DNA of 64,000 bases from Chamaecrista fasciculata (GCA_003254925.1 QANZ01016893.1:9053-73052), one strand, 5' to 3'; shown: positions 26,055 through 37,840, counted from the stretch's first letter. Translations and numbers: made by a program. Notes: generated from the sequence alone by a model not told the origin.

Positions 26055-26601
26055 TGAGCTTTTAGGCTCAAATGGATGGGAAATGGATGATGTGCCTTTG
26101 TGCATTGATCATTGATGTCTTCCCTTTCTTGTCATTCTTTATTTGTTATTGAGTTTGGTATATCGTTAACTGTGTAGTACGAGTTTGTATTGGCCATTGG
26201 GGTTTGATTTTGTGCTTCAGTGATTGGTTTGCATTTGCAATTGCAATGCATTATGCAAAGGGGTATCAATATGTACGTGTTATTAAATATTACTTATTAT
26301 CTGTATACTTATCTGGTGCTCAAGTCCTTCTGCGTTCTTGACTTGGAATTTCTGGTAAACTCAATCACTTTTTCCTTTCACAAATGTACCCTTGCAAGCC
26401 TTTTTATAGTTCTTATGCCTATGTTTTCCGGCAAATGATAATTCATGCATTCACTCAACATTTGATTAGAGAGTAATAAATTTTTAAAAATAATTATAAT
26501 ATTACTAATAACAAGTGTAGTCTATACCATAAATTTATAATTTGCAATATCTGGTACATACAGATTTGGATAAAAGGAATTTATATATATATATATATAT
26601 A

Positions 26602-26640
26602 NNNNNNNNNNNNNNNNNNNNNNNNNNNNNNNNNNNNNNN
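26602..26640. other. Assembly gap (39 undetermined bases)
   Basis: A run of N follows a TA microsatellite and precedes repeat sequence, so its true length is unknown. Confidence 0.95.
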
Positions 26641-26699
26641 CAAAACTCTTCCAAACATTTCAATTTAGTCCTTAATTAACGTCCATCAACGTATCAAAG

Positions 26700-26760
26700 G
26701 AAAAGAAAATATCCGACTCCATCAGAAGAAAAAAAAGAAAAGAAAAGAAAATATCCGGCT
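26700..26760. repeat. Micro-insertion C with 19 bp direct repeats
   Basis: GAAAAGAAAATATCCGACT (26700-26718) recurs as GAAAAGAAAATATCCGGCT (26742-26760). Between them lies CCATCAGAAG followed by an A-rich run. Confidence 0.55.
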
Positions 26761-27074
26761 ATGTGTGCCTAGTGACGTGTCTTCCGCATCGTCGACTCTG
26801 CCACCATGTAACGACACGCGTAACTTTTTGGTGGGATGATGCCACTTCACTTCTTTCTTTTTTGTGCCCCCATCAAGTTTTCGCCTTTTCCGTTTCCCAC
26901 TAATTTTGGTTTGCCAGTGGGAAAAAGGTTCGAAACTTTTCATTTTCCCCGCAAATTACAAANATTTTGTTCAAGCGTGCCCTCAATGTGAAACTAACGT
27001 TTCAATTATGCCCCCAATTTTGACTCAATGCCCGTGTGGCAATTTTTTAACTTATGTGTCATTTTTTGGTCTGA

Positions 27075-27130
27075 CGTGGCATAATGACTGGACATTCATA
27101 TTTTTTTTCCACCGTGGCATGATGATTGGA
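27075..27130. repeat. Possible micro-insertion J with 18 bp direct repeats
   Basis: CGTGGCATAATGACTGGA (27075-27092) and CGTGGCATGATGATTGGA (27113-27130) flank 20 bp containing eight T. Two mismatches and surrounding repeat-rich DNA make this the weakest of the set. Confidence 0.35.
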
Positions 27131-27155
27131 TTTACATTTTTGAACATAAAAATTG

Positions 27156-27262
27156 AGTAAACTAGCAAATCAGTCCCTGGATTTACATTTTTCATCATCT
27201 TCATTCATTTTAGTCCCAAATTCTCAAAATAAAATTGTAAAGTGTCCCAAAACACTTCCAAN
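27156..27262 (+). mobile_element. Fragment related to the 2.6 kb long-TIR element
   Basis: Starts GAGTAAACTAGCAAATCAGTCCCTGG, the terminus type seen at 56553, here written as two parts: GAGTAAACTAGCAAATC and AGTCCCTGG. It continues with TTTTAGTCCCAAATTCTCAA and AAAGTGTCCCAAAA phrases shared with 10480-10520. A further piece (26641-26675) matches the next part of that element. One undetermined base ends it. Confidence 0.5.
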
Positions 27263-27470
27263 ACTCTTCCCACGAAAAAGAAAGAAAAAAAAGAAAAAAA
27301 GAAAAGCCTTTTTGGGCGGAAAAACATATTTGCATTCTGGCGGTCCGATGATGTTGAAATTTCGCAGTCTTTGGCGCCACTTGGTGGTGGGTATCACTAT
27401 CAGTACGATTTTCGAGAAGAAATTGCAGAGTAGTGGCATCATTGGTTCAGTAGCTTCAAGTCTGACTTTA

Positions 27471-28962
27471 ATGGCGATTAGGCCCAGAACGAGGAAAAGG
27501 GTTTTTGCTGTTCGCCGCGCTCCCGATGGAAGCGCCTTTGAGAAATGGTATATGCAATACTATATTCACATTTCACAACACAATGCTTGAATAGTTGAAT
27601 CCTATTTTCTTTTTGTGGTTTGTTGTATCTTGCGGTTTTGATCGTTACTATCACATTTTGAGATTTCAATGTGGGTGCATTTCAGTGAGAGATGTGGGAT
27701 ATCGTTTCCTATTGCGTTGGCTGACATGCACCAGTGTGAACGCGAGAAGTGTGTAAAGAGGTTCAGGGGAATAAATGTGAACCAGCATGTGGCCAATCAT
27801 TGTTTTGGAGACCAACCTGTATCACCTTTCCGATTATTCATGTATTTCCTCGCTTTGAATTTTGTTTTTGTTTTTTGAAATGTAAATGGGGTTCTCCTGC
27901 TGAACTATGGTAAAATCGTAAAAGTGATTAGGTTTCTTTTTCAGGGAAAGCTTTGTGAAGATTTGCGAGACAGGGGATTTGATTGAAATTGATAGGAGAG
28001 GGTTTGAGACCTGGAAAAACATGTCCAAGAAGGTAAGCCTAATCCATTCTCCTTCCGTGTGTGAAAAAAAATCTTTGATTTGCTTTGGAGCTTCATTTCT
28101 GTCTTTCTCTTCAGGAAAGGCAACCGTATGTTTCTCAAGCTGAAAAAGTGAACAATGCCTACCAAGAAGCTTTGAATAAGGAGGTTAATGACATCATACC
28201 GGTAAATGGATTATGTTAATTCTGATTTCTTTCCCTTTTCCCCCCTATGAACCTTATTCTGGCTTGTTGGAGAATTTCATTATTGGGTTCTTGAGACAGT
28301 GAGACACCCTCATACATAGGTAAATACTGAATAATCACTGTGTTTGACTAATTGTTGGCCAAACTGCTTTTGTAACTTCTATTAATGAAGTCTCTACTAT
28401 TTATTTTAAGCATCTCATAATCATTTATAATGTCGTCTGACCTCTGCTTCCAACGATTATGAGACGGCAATGGCTTGGAGCAAAGCTTTTCATTTCCTGA
28501 TGATGTTATTGAAGATTTCCTTCTAATTTACAATCTAGAACAAGCAAAGAAGTAGAAACAAGACTTGGTGTAATGAACTTTTCATTGTTAACCCTATATC
28601 ATGTATTGAGTAGTGATCTTCACCGCCTTGTTTATCTCTTATCTCTTAAATTCTTTCAAAATTTAAAATATCTTATATATATGTAAGTATGACAAAGTGA
28701 TGGGTTTTAGGTGGATGATGAGGCTGATTCAGCTGCGATTGGGAAATTTGACAAGGTTTGCCTACTTCCAAAAGCTCAAATAACAATCCGAATTGTTACC
28801 TTTTTTTTTTCCAGGGCTTACTATTGTGTTTGGTGTTTATTATAGTTTCACCAGGTCTATGAAGAATCTTCAGAATACTACTCAGACTTCTCGGGTGAAG
28901 ATGACTGGTTTTCCATTGATGGTATTTCTGTCTCACTTTTTCTTTGCTTCATCCGAAATTAA
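27471..28962 (+). CDS. HMG-box protein with an N-terminal Cys/His motif (At5g05330-like)
   Basis: Likely nuclear DNA-bending chromatin protein. Exons 27471-27547, 27686-27841, 27945-28032, 28115-28201, 28711-28755 and a last one from 28846 (or 28855, same frame) all join in phase. The N-terminus MAIRPRTRKRVFAVRRAPDG is very basic. CERC followed by HQC (Cys26, Cys29, His41, Cys43) could bind zinc. The HMG box runs from PVSPFRLFMESFVKIC through GFETWKNMSKKERQPYVSQAEKV to NNAYQEAL. The tail is acidic (VDDEADSAAIGKFDK, EESSEYYSDFSGEDDW), a usual HMGB feature. Reading on gives a stop at 28960-28962 (about 189 aa). A GT at 28922 could instead splice to an unseen exon, so the C-terminus is uncertain. 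Confidence 0.8.
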
Positions 28963-29400
28963 TTTACCATTTGAGTGTGTTTTCAAATCCATACTCCTCT
29001 GCATAAAGCATTCTCAGCTTCCTTCTGGACTGGGCAACCAATTTTCTAGACCTGACCACATTATTAACTTTGACCTAGGAACAAGAGACTCCTTGGCTTT
29101 TGGGGAATCTCAGTAAATTTGGAGACTGCATTTTGGGTTGAACATTCTGTATATTTGGAGGCAGTGTTAAAAAAAGTTTAGTAGTGGGTAGTATCAATGA
29201 ATGTTGTACAGTAACAATCGACGACTGTGAACAGCTAACTTAACATTATGAAGGTGGAAGTTTTCATTTCTGGAGAACCTTGCTGACATGACATGTGATC
29301 CTAGATAGAGAGGATACTGTTCAACATTTGATCTTATGTTTTGGTGAAATGATCCTCCAGACTTTTGTTTTTTGCAGTGTAAAGATTGTATTTTTGCTTC

Positions 29401-29449
29401 AAAACTATGTGATCTCTCAGGCCATAAAAACAAAAAACTATGTGATCTC
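29401..29449. repeat. Micro-insertion D with 16 bp direct repeats
   Basis: AAAACTATGTGATCTC occurs at 29401-29416 and 29434-29449. The 17 bp between read TCAGGCCATAAAAACAA. The first eight bases equal those of micro-insertion E (its minus strand). Confidence 0.65.
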
Positions 29450-29909
29450 CGGTTCTCAATGGCTGAAATTCCTTATCACACTCTTTCTCATGATATAACA
29501 AAGACTATTGTGTTGAGATTACATAAAACTGAAACTTTTTTAGGCATTTTTCATGCATTTCAAAGAGTTATCACAGTTTTTTAATTTGTGATTGGTGACT
29601 AATATACATGATGGCTTGAAACTAAGCTTGTGAATGAATCATTATGTAGGCAAACTTGTATAAAATTAAGCTTGGCTTAAAGCATTTTCTTAATGGATTG
29701 AACTTGAGTTATTTTGATCTCATGATCTCTTCTAAAACATAGTTTACTCTTGCGCCAAAAAAAAAAAATATATTATAACATCATCGTCATACAATAATAA
29801 TTCTGAATTTTTATGAAGTTATATTATATTGGAAGCAAACCTATTATTTCGTACTAAGGAAGGGTGAGCAATTTGCTACGGTAAGATCTAGGCTTAACTA
29901 AAAGAAAAA

Positions 29910-30653
29910 GGAAATTACACTTCACTCCCGTAAACTATCACTCTATTTCACTTTAACACTAAAATTTTAAATTCATCACTTTACCATTAAAAAATTAAAA
30001 ATAGAACAAAGTAAGTTAACTTTAACAATTACCATCTAAATTTCTTCCTCCAAAACTTGTTCTTTTCATACCCACATACAATTGGTCCGATATCATCATT
30101 ATCGCTACCAATTTCTCAGTAGCTCTATTTCCAAGTGGGGGGAATTGGAAATAAGTTGCTTAGATTGATAATTTAGTTAACTTTATGTTAAAGCCTAAAT
30201 TGCACTTTTAGTCCCATAACTTTTGCTAAGGTCTCAATTTGGTTCTATAACTTTTTTGTTGCACTTTTGGTCCCATATCTTTTGCTCAAGTTGCAGATTT
30301 GGTCATGTGTTACACTTTTGGTCCCATAGTTTTAAGTCAGATACAGAATTGATCCTATATGTTTGGATCAGGTGAGATTGACAGTGAAACTTTTTGCAAA
30401 AATATGAGACTAATTCTGCAACCTGACCATAAAATATGGGACCAAAAGTGATACGAGACCAAATTTGCATCTTTTTGCAAAGATATGAGACCAAAAGTGC
30501 AACAAAAAAATTATGGGATCAAATTGAGACCTGAGTAAAAGTTATGGGACTAAAAGTGTGCTTTGACCTTAACTTTATTTGTTCTATTTTTATTACTTTA
30601 GGGTGTTAAGTGAAATAAAGTGATAGTTCAGGGAGGTAAAGTATAATTTTTCC
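29910..30653. mobile_element. Outer foldback MITE, interrupted by a second element
   Basis: The left arm (GGAAATTACACTTC..., AACTATCACTCTATTTCACTT) pairs with the right arm (GGAAAAATTATACTTTACC..., AACTATCACTTTATTTCACTT). About half of its length is the inner element. Exact ends and target duplication are not certain. Confidence 0.65.
30187..30568. mobile_element. Inner Mutator-like MITE with 10 bp target duplication
   Basis: A perfect direct repeat TTAACTTTAT lies at 30177-30186 and 30569-30578. Between these, the arms are inverted copies rich in 'CACTTTTAGTCCCATAACTTTTGCT' type phrases. The 9-10 bp duplication fits Mutator-like elements. It lies inside the outer foldback, so it inserted later. 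Confidence 0.7.
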
Positions 30654-30885
30654 GAAAAAAATGATATAATTTTTTTTTTCCTGATCCACAAGCACAGTGA
30701 AAGAAGGAGATTGTCACGTGACAAGAATGTGGCGAGTGGCGACCAACTTGGAAACAAACAACCACCGAATGAGCCTGAAAAAACAAGAATTAGCTGCAGC
30801 TAAATCCTTGAGCTGCTTCTTCTTCTTCTCCTTGTTTCTTCAATTATCAGCTTCATTCCTATCATTTACGCTCTAGTGTGTTGCC

Positions 30886-33800
30886 ATGGACTGCACCGCT
30901 TGTCACAATTTCAGAGCCTCTTCTCATTTGGTTTCTCCCTCGCCTTCTTCTCGCCTTCACCCTTCTTCTTATCCCTTCGAGCTCAATCTCTCGGTCTGCG
31001 ATTTTCTTTTCTCTATTTCTTCGCGTTTTCTTTTCCCTTATTTTCCTGCTTCTGATTTTGTATTTTCTTTTCATTTATTTCCAGAAATTTAAGCGATCCG
31101 GTGTGCTCAGAAATCGTCTGGTTGTCCGTTGTTCTTTTGGGTCCGATGAATATGGCTCTGTTAACGGATTGCCATTCACCCCCAATAAGCTTTTCATGCA
31201 AGAGGTCCGATTTACTTGTTGTTGAGTTCTTGATTCCCACTTTATCTTCTCCCTTTCGCCCCCCTTATTTCTTTAATATATAATTATCTGCGTTTAACCA
31301 AGTTTAAAGGTTTATGTACTCAGTAAATTTAGTGATGTTAAGTGATTAGAACTCCAGGGCTTCGAGGTTTCTTCTTCTCATAACTCTTTGTAATTCACGT
31401 TTTCTTTCAGGCAATCGGAGCTGAATATGGGGAAGGCTTTGAGACTTTTAGAGCTGATGGACCATTAAAAGTTGATGTGGTGAGTGATTTTGTTACCATG
31501 GATTTTATTTTTTATTTTTTTTTCTAATTTTCCCTTTGAACTGAGTTACGTTGCCTCACTGTTCTTCTGTTAGCAAGCAACCATTCGTTAATTTATGATT
31601 CGATAATTTTAATTTATAATTGAAAATAGGACTATTTGAACGACAAGTTGCAAGATGGATTTCTTCAGCGGATACGCTATGCCATGAAACCAGATGAAGC
31701 TTATGGTCTCATCTTTTCTTGGGACAATGTTGTGGTAAGTTTCTAGCTTTTAGGATTGTTTTTGTGAGTCTGTGACTTATGCTGGATGGTTATCATTACT
31801 GCTGTATTGTTGCATGCTTTGAAAATGTTAAGTGAAACTAAAAGACGTTATTATTTATGTTACTATTGTGTAGAAATTGTATTGCACTAACTATAAGAGA
31901 AGAGGGAAGAGTGTGACGGCACACATTAACTTGCCTCTTATTAATACTCTTTCCATAGTAACAGCGTGTCTTTATGTTCCAGGCAGATACTCGATCTGTT
32001 AGATGGAAAGCTTGGAAGCAGCTTGCCTCAGAAGAGGGTATGTTTAAGTTCTTTTCTTGTGGTTTTTGTTTGAGTGTGGGACTATAATGGGGTGATTGCT
32101 TTGTTCATTTCGATGGACTGTGGACAGAAGGGAATAGGAAGAAAAATATAAAGGAATAACGAAATCGGGGGAAACACCTCAGTTCCTTAGCTTTCTTTCC
32201 TTGCTTTACAAGGGATCAGGTCACTTATTTCCCATTTTAGTCCGATAGAATGGAATTCCTTAGTCCGATAGTTTGTCAAGCGAAATCATAGAATTGATAA
32301 GGGTCTCTTTGGCAACACAACAGAAGAGAAAGGGAGGGGAAGGCTTTTAACCAGTCTTACCATTTCAACTGTGATTTTTTTGTTTCCTTGTCATTGTTGG
32401 CATATAAAATTGGAAATTCGTGGAACTCATCAATGATTTTCCATATGCTCTGCCTTCTTTTGAAGGCGAAAATTGAAAAATATAAAGGAATAACGAAATC
32501 TGGGGAAACACCTCAGTTCCTTAGCTTTCTTTCCTTCCTTTACAAGGGATCAGGTCACTTTTTTTTTTGGCCTGAGGATCAGGTCACTTATTTCCCATTT
32601 TATTCCCCAATTTTTCATCCACCTAAAATAGAGTGGCTTAATGAACAGTACTGCCTATTTTTTAAAATCCAAACAAGTTAAATGAGGAAAGGGAAAAAAA
32701 CCCATCCTTCTTGTTTTTATGGGCCCACTGTTTCTTGCATAAGCACAAGTCACATGTACACCTTGCGTCAGTGTAACTGAACCAAGATTAGAAGCATCTG
32801 AGTTTTAAACTTCTTGAGGACTCGCCTGCATCATTCTAGAGATAATATTAACATTATCATATTTCTTACAATGATTCTCATGCAGGGAAGGATATTCCGG
32901 AAGATGGTGGTGTGCAAAGGTCATTGTTATATGCAGGCGCTGATCACGTGTTGCAGAAGGTTTGGGAATTTGCAGTTCCTTATCTTAATATGTATTAAAT
33001 AACATATCGAACTCATAAGATTACATTATACATCTCTCATATCCATAAAGTAGGGGTTTTCCTTTATCATCAACTTGTTTATAATGATTCTGAAAACCAA
33101 AAAACTCATTGTGGTTATAGACAGGAGTTATTATTTTGTTTTCATGCTGGAAAGCATCCTTTCATTATAATAACAAATACATTCCACTTCTTTTGAGATA
33201 TATGTGCCGATATTATGAGTAATGAATAGCCATGTAATGTAAACTTCATCACCCCACCCCTTATTTTGTTACTTTCCTTACTATTATTATCATAGGAGAC
33301 CATGTTAGCACTCAAAACGTACAAAAGGGAAGCCATTTACTCAACTGAAGAGGGTGTGTGAACTATTTGTACTGACCGACTTCAGCCCCATTGGGTATTT
33401 TATTGTTTCTGAAAAAGTGAGGGCGCTTAAGGTTGTCCAAAATTTTTATTTCCTTTTGTCATTGACTGATATCAGGTCAATTAGCCTAGGGACCTGGGTA
33501 TGTAATCTGAGGTTTCTCATTATGAAATCCGATGGTGCTCTTTAGGGTGCCTCAGTAAAATATGTACATTATGCCGTTGTTTGAAAATCTGCTTTACTTT
33601 CAGTCTTCATATTTTATAGATATTAAACATATAAAATGGAAGAAAGGAAAGAAAATGTTTTCCATAAAAGGGAACAAGAAAAGACAATATAAAATTTCCT
33701 AGCAATGTTCTTCTGATTCTGCCAGCATTCAATATTCATCAGAATTCTTTTATTGTTAGAATATTCTGTAAATAATTAGGATATTATTCTTGACCCTTAA

Positions 33801-36183
33801 GTCTAGGGAATAGATTAGTCTTAGGGATTGTAATTACTCTTATTTCGTAGAATAGGCTTATGTCATTTGTCTAAATACCTCTCTTTTCTCTAAAGTCAAT
33901 AACACAGAATTTTCCCAGACAATATTTGTCAGTCATCTTGCTTTTTCTAACAAGCTTTTGTAAACTTGCAGCATTTTCTCTGGGATAAGACAGAAAATGA
34001 GCTGGAAAAATTGAAGTTGAGGTTTTCTCAATTATATTATGATAATCTTCTCAGAGTGAGTGGTTGCTTTTGTTTTTTCTGAGGGTGTTGTTTGGTCTCA
34101 TAGATTCAAGAACCTGACATTTCTTTCACGTATCTTTGACTAGCTTGAATCACCTGTTGATGGACTTAAAGACTGGTTGGAAGCAGTTCATACAGCTCAT
34201 ATCCCCTGTGCTGTAGTTTCAAGTCTTGATAGACGAAACATGGCAGAAGCTTTGGAACGAATGGGGCTTCATAAGTATTTCCAGGTTGGTAGCATATGAG
34301 AAGACGGAAAATCATTCTAGTAATAATTAGTTGCCTTTTTTTTCATAAATATGTCAATGCACAAGTAGCTCTATTTGGTTCAGATAGCACACAATACTTG
34401 ATCTTGGTTTATTTATTACATATGTAGATACATAAATATTAAAATATATGTTATATTTGTACAGTTTAATGTGGCTTTGATATCTTCTATTTTTTCTTTT
34501 AACATCCAGTTCAGTTTGATTCCTGGTCTGTCATTTAGAGAAAAGCTTTTGACATACATGTATGAATGAATTCAGTTGGTTATTACTACTAAGAATTTCC
34601 AGGTTTTGCTGTCTTTAAACTGGGACTTTAGTAAGGCTTTTGCCTGATGTCCAAGACATGTCTTAGGTGATGCTAATGAATAACACGCCACTTTTTGGCT
34701 AGAACTAATTTCAACCCATTGTGTGTATGTGTTGGATAGAGTAAAGACTTGATATGTTAATTCTTAACATGCTGTCATTATATTGCTCTTTGCCGAATGC
34801 TACATTCGAATTGCAGGCAACTGTGACAGAGGAGGATGGAATGGAGTCAATAGCTCATAGATTTCTTTCTGCTGCTGTCAAGGTATATTCTACTCAGATG
34901 ATTGTATTAAGATAAACATTTCAGGCTTATGATTATATATCTTAATTATTATTTATTTGTATTTTGTAATATGATTTTTAGAATGAACTCTAGTTTTTAA
35001 TATAAAATTCATAGTAGGTACAGGCAGATTTGAACTCCCATAATTTTTAAAATAATTACTGCTTCTAATTAGTTGGCCAACTTGGCCTTAGACATAACTC
35101 ACGTCAACAAGTAGGAACTATTTTTTGGTTTCTGTCGTCATATGTCAAAGGATTTCATTTTGGTTGATTGTGGTTCTCTAGTTGGTTCACTTTGCAATTC
35201 TTTTATTAACAAATTTTATCTAAGGAAGCTAGTTATTATGAATATGCAAAATGAACCGAATGAATACTGTATTGTCCTGGATATATTCTGCTGCTGGTTT
35301 TTGACCTGTTTGACAAAATCTCTTGCAGCTGGATCGGAAACCTTCAAAGTGTGTGGTTTTTGAAGATGATCCTAGAGGAGTAACTGCTGCACACAACTGT
35401 ACAATGATGGCTGTAGCATTAATCGGCGCATACCCTGCGTGAGTAATTCTCTTTATATATTAGTATTAACTAGAAATATGTTCCCCTGGAAATTGAATTC
35501 CATGAACATATCAGGCATACATGTACATCTTGCACATGTGCGTAAACACTGTTTCAGAATACAAGATGCCTAGGAGTTATTGATACACAGAACCAAACGT
35601 TTGATACCAATTTGATACTCAGGAAGAAATGATAGCCCCAGCAATCTCTCATAGACATCTATTATTCTCTAACCTTGTTCCTTTTACACTCAAGTGTATG
35701 TCGGTACTATTTAATTATATCCTAACTAACTAACTAACTCTTTAAATCCCCATTAACTGTAACTAACATGACTACTGTGCCTCCCACCTCAATTATACGT
35801 GACAGTTATAAACTATAAGTCTATAACGCATTCAAATGGGATGTTTTTGGTCTGTCAGCATACCAAAACCAAAACCTAGTCCACTATTTTTCCCTTCCAT
35901 AGAAATGAATAACATAGTAGTTTACATTCTGCTGGGCACTCTACTGTCTACTCAAATACTTCTAATATATTACTCAGACCGCATTTGGGAATTTTCTCAT
36001 GTTGAAACCTGCAGGTATCAACTAGGGCAGGCTGATCTTGCTGTTGCTAGCTTCAATGAGCTTTCTGTTATCAACTTGCGAAGACTATTTGCTAATAAGG
36101 GTTCTACATTTATGGACTTGCAGAAGCAGATCATAGAGAAAGCTCCCCCGAAAAGGAAACTTAGAACAGACACCATTTTTTAA
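30886..36183 (+). CDS. Plastid HAD-superfamily hydrolase-like protein (At3g10970-like)
   Basis: Eleven exons join in phase to 366 aa: 30886-30993, 31085-31204, 31411-31479, 31630-31734, 31983-32037, 32886-32959, 33972-34055, 34144-34284, 34817-34882, 35329-35438 and 36015-36183. The Ser-rich, acid-poor N-terminus (residues 1 to about 50) looks like a plastid transit peptide. HAD features follow: motif I region GLIFSWDNVVADT (126-137), a helical cap, motif II in CAVVSSLD, a Lys in AAVKLDRKPSK and motif IV VVFEDDPRG. Motif I normally reads DxD, with the first Asp as nucleophile. Here it is Ser129-Trp-Asp131, so ordinary phosphatase chemistry is doubtful. The related Arabidopsis PyrP2 group of riboflavin-pathway phosphatases is also non-canonical here, as I recall. 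The substrate is unknown. Confidence 0.9.
32133..32605 (+). repeat. Direct duplication of about 110 bp inside HAD intron 5
   Basis: The segment beginning AAAAATATAAAGGAATAACG and running through CCTCAGTTCCTTAGCTTTCT to AAGGGATCAGGTCAC occurs at about 32140-32240 and again at about 32480-32590. Only a few bases differ, and about 240 bp separate the copies. The second copy has since received micro-insertion E. Confidence 0.7.
32547..32589. repeat. Micro-insertion E with 14 bp direct repeats
   Basis: GGATCAGGTCACTT occurs at 32547-32560 and 32576-32589, with a T-run plus GGCCTGA between. The duplicated intron copy at about 32240 has one uninterrupted GGATCAGGTCACTT, so it shows the pre-insertion state. 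Confidence 0.75.
33754..33952. mobile_element. Probable solo LTR in HAD intron 6
   Basis: A 199 bp unit starts TGTTAGAA and ends TTCTAACA, an 8 bp perfect terminal inverted repeat with the TG...CA ends of LTRs. It contains a TATA-like TCTAAATACC and a CTCTTTTCTC tract. No 5 bp target duplication is visible. It ends 12 bp before the acceptor AG of exon 7. A MITE is the alternative. Confidence 0.5.
34985..35105 (-). mobile_element. tRNA-derived SINE remnant in HAD intron 9
   Basis: On the minus strand AAGGCCAAGTTGGCCAAC resembles a tRNA A box, and GGGAGTTCAAATCTGCC is a good B box about 45 bp later. The rest is eroded. Confidence 0.45.
35565..35835 (-). mobile_element. Probable Ty1-copia LTR and primer-site fossil in HAD intron 10
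   Basis: Read on the minus strand, LTR-like sequence leads into TTGGTATCAAACG, which resembles the copia primer-binding site TGGTATCAGAGC. It is old and broken; no coding part is recognisable. Boundaries are rough. Confidence 0.35.
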
Positions 36184-36809
36184 TATCTTTTCCTTCCCAT
36201 CTCTTCATTTCCACCCTGACGATTTTCTTTGTAATTATGTAGGGGTAGCTTCTCTTTTTTCATGTATAGGTACAATAATATAATTGCCATCACCAATCAG
36301 TTCGGTCTGATATAATTCTCATGTTCTATTTCAGTCCTTTGTAGATTTGTGACCTATAGAAGCAGAAACTGGGTATTGTGGTAGTCCATGGATAGATAGC
36401 AAGTTAATAAGTTAAATAGAAGCGAGTATTAACTATTAACCCTTTGGCTATTAGTACGAAATATTTTATCCCCTCTTCCAAATTATAACAAAAAAATAAA
36501 ATAATTGTCTATTGGCTATTGCCTATTATGTCTGATAGGCGCACTTGATAAACAAAAGCTTGAAAACCAACTTACGTTATCTCTTTTGTAAGAAATGAGA
36601 CTTTTTTTTTTAAATAATATTAATAAAACTGATATTGAAGAATTTTATTTTGTCATATTAGATTGAAGAAGCCAACTTTTAAAGGTTCAAAAGGTTGCCA
36701 AATTTTTTAAATAATCTCCATTATAACTAAAAAAAATATTCTTTTATAAGGATAAAGATATTTTTTTATCCTTATACTTCATATCAACTTTTAATTTTGT
36801 CTCAAAAAA

Positions 36810-37840
36810 TGTACAGTTTAATTAATTATCTTTTGCTCTAACTTTATTCAATGAATTAATGATAAATTCTATGTGATTTCAATCTAAATCAAGATTTATT
36901 TTTATTCCAGAAGTTTTATATTATAGGTTAAAGTGTAATTTTGGTCTTTTAGTTGCAATTTAGCCTTTTATCTTTTTTTTTCTTACAATTTTAATTCTAT
37001 ATCTTTCCTAAAAGTTTTACTTTTTGGTCCCAACAACTGAATGTGCTCATATTTATTTCGTTTTAAGATTGATTACTACGAATTTGGAGCTGAGTTATTA
37101 TTCTTGACGAGCCATTTCTTTGTTTAGCTGGAATCGTTAATGAACAAGTTCAAATTAGGCTCTAAAAGTGGGTCACTCGTTTTATAGTCAAACAAACAAA
37201 GTCACTCAAATCTCTCTCGTTTCAAATCCAATTGTGACGAGTTCAGAACTATGAGTTTCTTTTGACGAGTCTTTTTTTTTTTGCCCAACAAATAAGGTCA
37301 ATCGGGCTCGAAAGTAGTTTTCTATAATTTTTTTACTTTTTGGTTCCAAAATCACTTTTGGGCTAGATTTAACCTAATTTGTTGTTGGTCCTAATAGATG
37401 AAAAAAGAATTTATTTAAGAGTAGCAAATGGCTCTGGACTCGTCACAATTATACTCGAAACGAGAGAGATATGATCAACTTCAAATATTTTACGGTGAAA
37501 CGAGCGACTCACTTTTAGAGATCAATTTGACATTGTTTGTTGATGGTCCTACCTAGACAAAGAAATATCTCATCAAGAATAACTCTTAGCTCTGAACTCA
37601 TTGCAATTAGGCTTAAAACAAGAAAAATATGATTATGTTCAGTCGCTGAGACAAAAGAATGAAACTTTTAAAAAAGATGTAAGATCAAAATCGTAAGAAA
37701 AAAGATAAAAAGATTATATTACAATTTAGCTTAAAATTATGTAAAATTTGTCATTAATTCAATGACAAAAGATAAAATTGATGAAATTATAAAAATAAAA
37801 TTAACAAAAACAAATTTTAGAGAGGAAAGTAAAAATAGAT
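36810..37840. repeat. About 1 kb foldback element with long degenerate arms
   Basis: The halves are inverted copies over more than 400 bp. Examples are TTCTTTGTTTAGCTGG against TTCTTTGTCTAGGTAGG, CTCTAAAAGTGGGTCACTCG against CTCTAAAAGTGAGTCGCTCG, and ATTGTGACGAGTTCAGA against ATTGTGACGAGTCCAGA. A transcript would form a long imperfect hairpin. No coding capacity. Confidence 0.6.

Larger units (their letters stand above)
26055..27470. other. WEB 3' flank, transposon debris and HMG promoter
   Basis: Contains a (TA)n tract, the sequence gap, pieces related to the 2.6 kb element, two micro-insertions and the presumed HMG promoter. Undetermined bases at 26963 and 27262 make reading unreliable. 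Confidence 0.5.
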
